From: JAEUPI01 sp046348365
GTDB taxonomy: Bacteria; Pseudomonadota; Gammaproteobacteria; Burkholderiales; Burkholderiaceae_C
Assembly (NCBI GenBank): GCA_046348365.1
Contig: JAXMEL010000004.1
Coordinates: forward strand, 496,001 to 560,000
DNA length: 64,000 bases
Direction: 5' to 3'
Every line of letters begins with the position of its first letter. Within the stretch, counting starts at the first letter, position 1. The position numbers and the translations under genes were made by a program. The notes under the pieces were generated by a model. That model was given only the letters and a program-made list of their open reading frames with translations. It was not told where the DNA came from and made no database searches. Below, piece after piece: positions 60,422 through 64,000 of the stretch.

Positions 60422-61677
60422 GCGTGCAGGCTCTCGCCGTGGCGGCGCACCAGCGTCCAGGTCACGAGCACCGTGGTCGCGGCGAGCGTCGCGAAGGCGT
60501 AGCAGTAGGTCTGCGGCGCGGTGCCCACCAGGTGGGCGCCGAGCCACAGGCTCACGCCCAGCGCGCACAGCGCGAGCGCGCAGCCGGCGAGCGCCGAGGC
60601 CACGCCGGCGGCGTGCGGGAACGGGCTCACCGCGCCGGTCTGCCCGCAGGGCTGGGCCACGCCGTGGCCGAGCGCGAAGATCGCCTGCGGCACCAGGATC
60701 GCCGCCACGCTGACCTGCCCGCCGAGCCCCACCGCGAGCATCATCGCGGCAGCCACCGCGGTGAAGGCCGAACTGCGCAGCGCCGCGCCGCGCAGGCCGT
60801 GGCGGCGCAGCAGCCGGCGGCAGATCATCGTGCCCGCCACATAACACAGCGACGAGCTGGCCAGCGCCAGCCCGCATTGCCACGCCGACAGCCCGAGGCC
60901 GTGCATGAACACGAAGCTCGAGCCGGCGAGGAACACCATCAGCGTGCCGTAGCTGAAGCACACCAGCAGCGCCCAGGCGCGGAACGCCGGGTGCGCGAGC
61001 GTGCGGCCGATCTGCCGCACCAGCGGGCGCAACCGCGTGGCCTCCGGGTTGCGGCGCCGGTTGGTCTCGGGCACGCGCCAGAGCACGAAGGCGAGCATCG
61101 CCGCGCCCAGCAGCGCGAGCGTGGTCATCGTCGAGCGCCAGCCGGCCCAGGCGGCGAGCGCGCCGCCGAGCAGCGGCGCGGCGATCGCGAAGAAGCCCAG
61201 GCCGGTGAGCGCGTGCGACATCACGTGCGCGCCCTCGACGGCCTCGAACAGGTCGCGCACCATCGCGCGCGCGCAGACCACCGAGGCCGCCATGCCGACG
61301 CCCTGCACGGCGCGGCAGGCGATCACCGCGCCGATGTGCGGCGCCATCGCCGCGCCGAGCGCGCCCGCCACGTGCAATGCAAGCCCCGCCAGCAGCACCG
61401 GCCGGCGGCCCGCGCGATCGGCCACCGGGCCCCACACCAGCTGCGACAGGCCGAAGGTGAGGATCATCGTGCTCATCGTCAACTGCACCGGCACCATGCC
61501 CGCGTGCAGGTCCGCCGCGAGCATCGGCAGCGCGGGCAGGTACAGATCGGTGGTCAGCGGCTGCAGGCCGAGCAGCAGCGCGAGCGTGATGGCCGCGCCG
61601 ATGCTCGACAACGCGGGCCGCGCGCTCGGCACCGCGACGCGGGCGGCGCCGGAGGCAGGGATCATGGCGTCGAGCAT
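60418..61677 (-). CDS. Bcr/CflA-type drug exporter (MFS)
   Basis: This 419-residue MFS transporter has 12 predicted membrane spans. LQPLTTDLYLPALPML is the first-helix signature of the Bcr/CflA group, and LVWGPVADRAGRRPVLL is motif A. It should export hydrophobic drugs or peptides by proton antiport. Starts at 61677 or 61665 are both possible; no strong ribosome site is visible. It is coupled to miaA by ATGA and divergent from the PA2779-like gene. Confidence 0.9.
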   Translation of the reverse strand: MLDAMIPASGAARVAVPSARPALSSIGAAITLALLLGLQPLTTDLYLPALPMLAADLHAGMVPVQLTMSTMILTFGLSQLVWGPVADRAGRRPVLLAGLALHVAGALGAAMAPHIGAVIACRAVQGVGMAASVVCARAMVRDLFEAVEGAHVMSHALTGLGFFAIAAPLLGGALAAWAGWRSTMTTLALLGAAMLAFVLWRVPETNRRRNPEATRLRPLVRQIGRTLAHPAFRAWALLVCFSYGTLMVFLAGSSFVFMHGLGLSAWQCGLALASSSLCYVAGTMICRRLLRRHGLRGAALRSSAFTAVAAAMMLAVGLGGQVSVAAILVPQAIFALGHGVAQPCGQTGAVSPFPHAAGVASALAGCALALCALGVSLWLGAHLVGTAPQTYCYAFATLAATTVLVTWTLVRRHGESLHA

Positions 61678-61824
61678 AACCGGCAGCTGCGGCGCGGCCT
61701 TTGCGCATGCTCGCGCGCGCTGCGCGGCCGAGCGCGACAACAGCTCGCCGATCACATGCCGTCACAGCCGCGGCTCGCACGTCGGTTACGATTTCGCGCG
61801 CTGTTCAACCGCACGGAGACAACG

Positions 61825-62223
61825 ATGAGCAAGACCCGTCGATCCCTCGCCTGGCTGGTGGCTGTGTCGCTGAGCTACGCGGGTCTGATGCAAGGCGCGC
61901 AGGCCGCGCTGATCGGGACCGACCAGGTGGCGGCCGCAACCACGCCCGCCGCGGGCGACGCGCGTTCGCAGCTGGCGTCGCTGCTCGACCGCGCCGACGT
62001 GGTGGCGGCGCTGCGCGAGCGCGGCGTCTCGGTCGAGCAGGCCAGGGCCCGCGTGGCAGCGCTCACCGACGCCGAGGCCGCGCTGGTGGCCGGGCAGATC
62101 GATCAGGCCCCCGCGGGCGGCACCGACGTGCTGGGCACGCTGGTGTTCGTGTTCGTGCTGCTGCTGATCACCGACATCCTCGGCTTCACGAAGATCTTCC
62201 CGTTCACGCGCAGCATTCGCTAG
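61825..62223 (+). CDS. PA2779 family protein
   Basis: This 132-residue exported protein has a signal peptide (about 1-28, ending AQAAL), a helical segment with DRADVVAALRERGVSVEQARARVAALTDAEA (core DVVAALRERGVSVEQARARV) and a C-terminal membrane span followed by KIFPFTRSIR. The layout matches the uncharacterised PA2779 family. GGAG precedes the ATG at good distance. It is followed after 3 bases by a PA2778-type peptidase gene, the usual pair in proteobacteria. Confidence 0.87.
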   Translation: MSKTRRSLAWLVAVSLSYAGLMQGAQAALIGTDQVAAATTPAAGDARSQLASLLDRADVVAALRERGVSVEQARARVAALTDAEAALVAGQIDQAPAGGTDVLGTLVFVFVLLLITDILGFTKIFPFTRSIR

Positions 62224-62226
62224 CAC

Positions 62227-63183
62227 GTGAGCGTGAGGCGCCGCAACGTCGCGGCGCTGCTCGCGGGTGCCGCACTGCCGCCGATCGCGGGCTGCGCCTG
62301 GGTCGGGCCGCAGACCGCCGCGTTGCGTGCCGCGCCGCCGGCCGATCTGCCGCCACGGGTGGAGTGGCCCGCGGTGCCGTTCGTCGCACAGCTGCCGCTG
62401 CATTGCGGGCCGGCCGCGCTGGCGATGGTGCTGCAGCACCTGGGCCGGCGCGTCGGCGCCGACGTGCTGGCCGACGAGGTGTTCCTGCCCGCGCGCGCGG
62501 GCACGCTGCAGGCCGAGATGCTCGCCGGCGCGCGGCGCCACGACGGCTTTGCCGTCGTCATCGCGCCGACGCTGCAGGCGCTGCTGCACGAGCTCGCGGC
62601 CGGCCATCCGGTGGTGATGCTGCAGAACCTCGGCCTGGCGATCGCGCCGCAGTGGCACTACGCGGTGGCGATCGGCTACGAGCTGGCCGACGAGACCGTG
62701 ATCCTGCGCAGCGGCCTCGACGAGCGCGTGGCGATGCACTGGCGCACCTTCGAGCACACCTGGGCGCGCAGCGGCCACTGGGCGTTCGTGGTGCTGGCGC
62801 CGGGGCAACTCGCGACCGCGGCCGACGAGGCCAGCACCGCGGCAGCCGCGGCGGCGTTCGAACGCGTGGCGTCGCCGGCCTCGGCGCTGCGCGTGTACGA
62901 CGCGCTGCTTGTGCGCTGGCCCGGCAACCTGGTCGCGGCCATCGGCGCCGGCAATGCGCGCGTGGCGGCCGGCGATGTCGACGGTGCGCTGCGCGCGTTC
63001 GAGGCCGCCGCCGCGCGCCACGACAGCGCCGCGGCGTGGAACAACCTGGCGCTGTTGCGCTGGCGGCGCGGCGATGCAGCGGGTGCGCGCGCCGCGCTCG
63101 CCAACGCCGAGCGCCGCGTGGCCGGCGCCGATGCGGCGTTCGCCGACGCGGTGCGCGCCACCCGCGCCACGATCGGACCGTGA
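62227..63183 (+). CDS. PA2778 family cysteine peptidase lipoprotein (C39-like)
   Basis: This 318-residue lipoprotein (lipobox IAGC, Cys23) has a C39-like peptidase domain with Cys60 in LPLHCGPAALAMVLQ and His144 in PQWHYAVAIGY, then two to three TPR-like helical repeats (about 205-300). It starts at a GTG three bases after the PA2779-like gene. Family members are predicted to cleave or bind peptides at the outer membrane, perhaps with PA2779 as partner; no substrate is known. Confidence 0.87.
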   Translation: MSVRRRNVAALLAGAALPPIAGCAWVGPQTAALRAAPPADLPPRVEWPAVPFVAQLPLHCGPAALAMVLQHLGRRVGADVLADEVFLPARAGTLQAEMLAGARRHDGFAVVIAPTLQALLHELAAGHPVVMLQNLGLAIAPQWHYAVAIGYELADETVILRSGLDERVAMHWRTFEHTWARSGHWAFVVLAPGQLATAADEASTAAAAAAFERVASPASALRVYDALLVRWPGNLVAAIGAGNARVAAGDVDGALRAFEAAAARHDSAAAWNNLALLRWRRGDAAGARAALANAERRVAGADAAFADAVRATRATIGP

Positions 63184-63247
63184 TGCGGCCGAGTGCCGAG
63201 CACCGACGCGCCGCGTCAGCAGCGCGTCGATGTTCGGCCACGCGCCG

Positions 63248-63841
63248 CTACAGCAGCGCGTGGTGACGCGCCAGCGACACCATGCGCTCGATCTCGCGGT
63301 CGCGCAGGCCGCGCCGGCGCAGAGCGTCGGCGGTTTCGGTGAGGTATTCGAGCGTGGTGCCGAAGCGGCCGCGCGCATGGCGCAGGATGTGCAGCAGCTC
63401 GTGGTCGCCGAGCTGCTGGATGAAGTTGGGGCTGCGCCGGCTGAGCGTGAAGGCGAGGGCGCGCACCTCGCCGTGCGCCGTGCGGCAGGCGAGGAAGCGC
63501 GGGTCGTACACGGCGTTGGGCATCTCGCGCAGCCACAGCCGCTCCAGCTCGGCCGCGGCGCGCTTGCGCGGCACGCGGTAGGCCACGCCGTGGCACGAGC
63601 CGCCTTGCAGCAGCGCGAACACCAGCCCCGGCTGCTCCGGCGTGCCGCGGTTGACGCGCGAGCGCATGCGCAGCGCGCGGTGCCAGCCCACCACGCGGCC
63701 GCTGCGATGCTCCGCGGCCTCGAACTCCGGGCGCGCGATCAACGAGGCATAGCCGAACACCCACAGGTCTTCGCGGCCGCCCCATTGCGCGACCGCGCGG
63801 TGAAGCATCTCGGTGGGGTCGCGCGTCGGGCTCGTGTGCAT
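63248..63841 (-). CDS. ChaC-like gamma-glutamylcyclotransferase
   Basis: This 197-residue protein has VFGYASLIARPEFE, the YGSL-type binding loop of gamma-glutamylcyclotransferases, then GVAYRVP and NAVYDPRFLACRT typical of ChaC. It should release 5-oxoproline from glutathione or gamma-glutamyl peptides. I chose the ATG at 63839-63841 because family similarity begins soon after it; the frame is open further upstream over the edd promoter. The stop lies 64 bases from the convergent PA2778-type gene. Confidence 0.9.
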   Translation of the reverse strand: MHTSPTRDPTEMLHRAVAQWGGREDLWVFGYASLIARPEFEAAEHRSGRVVGWHRALRMRSRVNRGTPEQPGLVFALLQGGSCHGVAYRVPRKRAAAELERLWLREMPNAVYDPRFLACRTAHGEVRALAFTLSRRSPNFIQQLGDHELLHILRHARGRFGTTLEYLTETADALRRRGLRDREIERMVSLARHHALL

Positions 63842-63916
63842 GGCGCCATAGGATGCCAGAGCAGGCGCCGGCGCGGATGCCGCAGTGGTGGGCGCATTCC
63901 ACGACCGGCCGCGAGA

Positions 63917-63961
63917 TTGACCATGTAACCCAGTTTCATGATAATGGAGTGGCAGGTTACA
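63917..63961 (+). promoter_or_regulatory. Promoter and inverted repeat before edd-like gene
   Basis: TTGACC (63917-63922), a 17-base spacer and GATAAT (63940-63945) form a strong sigma-70-type promoter. TGTAACC (63924-63930) and GGTTACA (63955-63961) are exact inverted repeats 24 bases apart, flanking the -10 and start point and reaching to within 2 bases of the ATG. The right arm would also cover the ribosome site. A sugar-responsive repressor is likely but cannot be named. Confidence 0.65.
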
Positions 63962-63963
63962 GA

Positions 63964-64000
63964 TGCCGATCCACCCCACCGTCGAACGCGTCACCGCTCG
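63964..64000 (+). CDS. Probable phosphogluconate dehydratase, first 12 codons
   Basis: The frame MPIHPTVERVTA, running off the right edge, resembles the N-terminus of Edd (6-phosphogluconate dehydratase, Entner-Doudoroff pathway), which begins with HPxVxxVTxRI. Only 12 full codons are visible, so the call is tentative. It is preceded by a strong promoter and an inverted repeat. Confidence 0.45.

Overview
The window is a high-GC, gene-dense bacterial chromosome segment. I found no rRNA, tRNA, insertion sequence, prophage or CRISPR, and no gap between genes longer than about 260 bases. The gene families (glnA-ntrB-ntrC, a PA2779/PA2778-type pair, DUF2145, DUF3014 and DUF4337 proteins, a fused TRAP-TAXI transporter) and the strong G/C third-position bias suggest a betaproteobacterium of the order Burkholderiales (Rubrivivax/Leptothrix/Piscinibacter-like). 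This is an inference from gene content; no database was searched.

Layout. 1-6711: a probable 4-hydroxyproline catabolic locus (4-hydroxyproline epimerase and a GntR regulator, divergent from a DHDPS-type lyase), then an inositol-monophosphatase-family enzyme and a complete Fe3+/aminoethylphosphonate-type ABC importer. 6714-12412 (minus): acyl-CoA dehydrogenase and enoyl-CoA hydratase, then a TRAP-TAXI uptake unit (fused permease, DUF1850 protein, TAXI binding protein). 12567-25266: mostly single genes, namely MarC-type membrane protein, secreted lipase, EamA exporter, epoxide hydrolase, GST, DUF2145 protein, old-yellow-enzyme, thioesterase, M20 hydrolase, argG and a DUF1624 membrane protein. 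25388-30660: a His-containing hypothetical protein, rlmB overlapping a sirtuin gene, and a coupled AIM24/creatininase/beta-propeller operon. 30667-35586: the nitrogen regulon core, with NtrC boxes and a sigma-54 promoter in front of glnA, a strong terminator behind it, then a DUF4124-like protein gene, ntrB and ntrC. 35622-45042: exonuclease III, a CoA ligase-enoyl-CoA hydratase pair, folA, a lipoprotein sugar dehydrogenase, thyA and an MsbA-like exporter. 45101-49929: a MarR-controlled tripartite drug-efflux operon (outer-membrane factor, EmrA, EmrB). 49897-51086: a ribbon-helix-helix/SPFH pair with a palindromic operator. 51109-64000: acetyl-CoA hydrolase/transferase, a diguanylate cyclase, an AttH-like protein with an FtsX/LolD-type ABC system, a DUF3014 protein, miaA, a Bcr/CflA exporter, the PA2779/PA2778 pair, a ChaC-like enzyme and the promoter and first codons of a probable edd.

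Translational coupling is pervasive: neighbouring genes in operons repeatedly overlap as ATGA, GTGA or TGATG. The least explained features are the SPFH/RHH unit, the AIM24-creatininase-propeller operon, several hairpins lying on or just before start codons, a duplicated start region before the M20 hydrolase, and a 33-bp repeat that extends the efflux outer-membrane protein.
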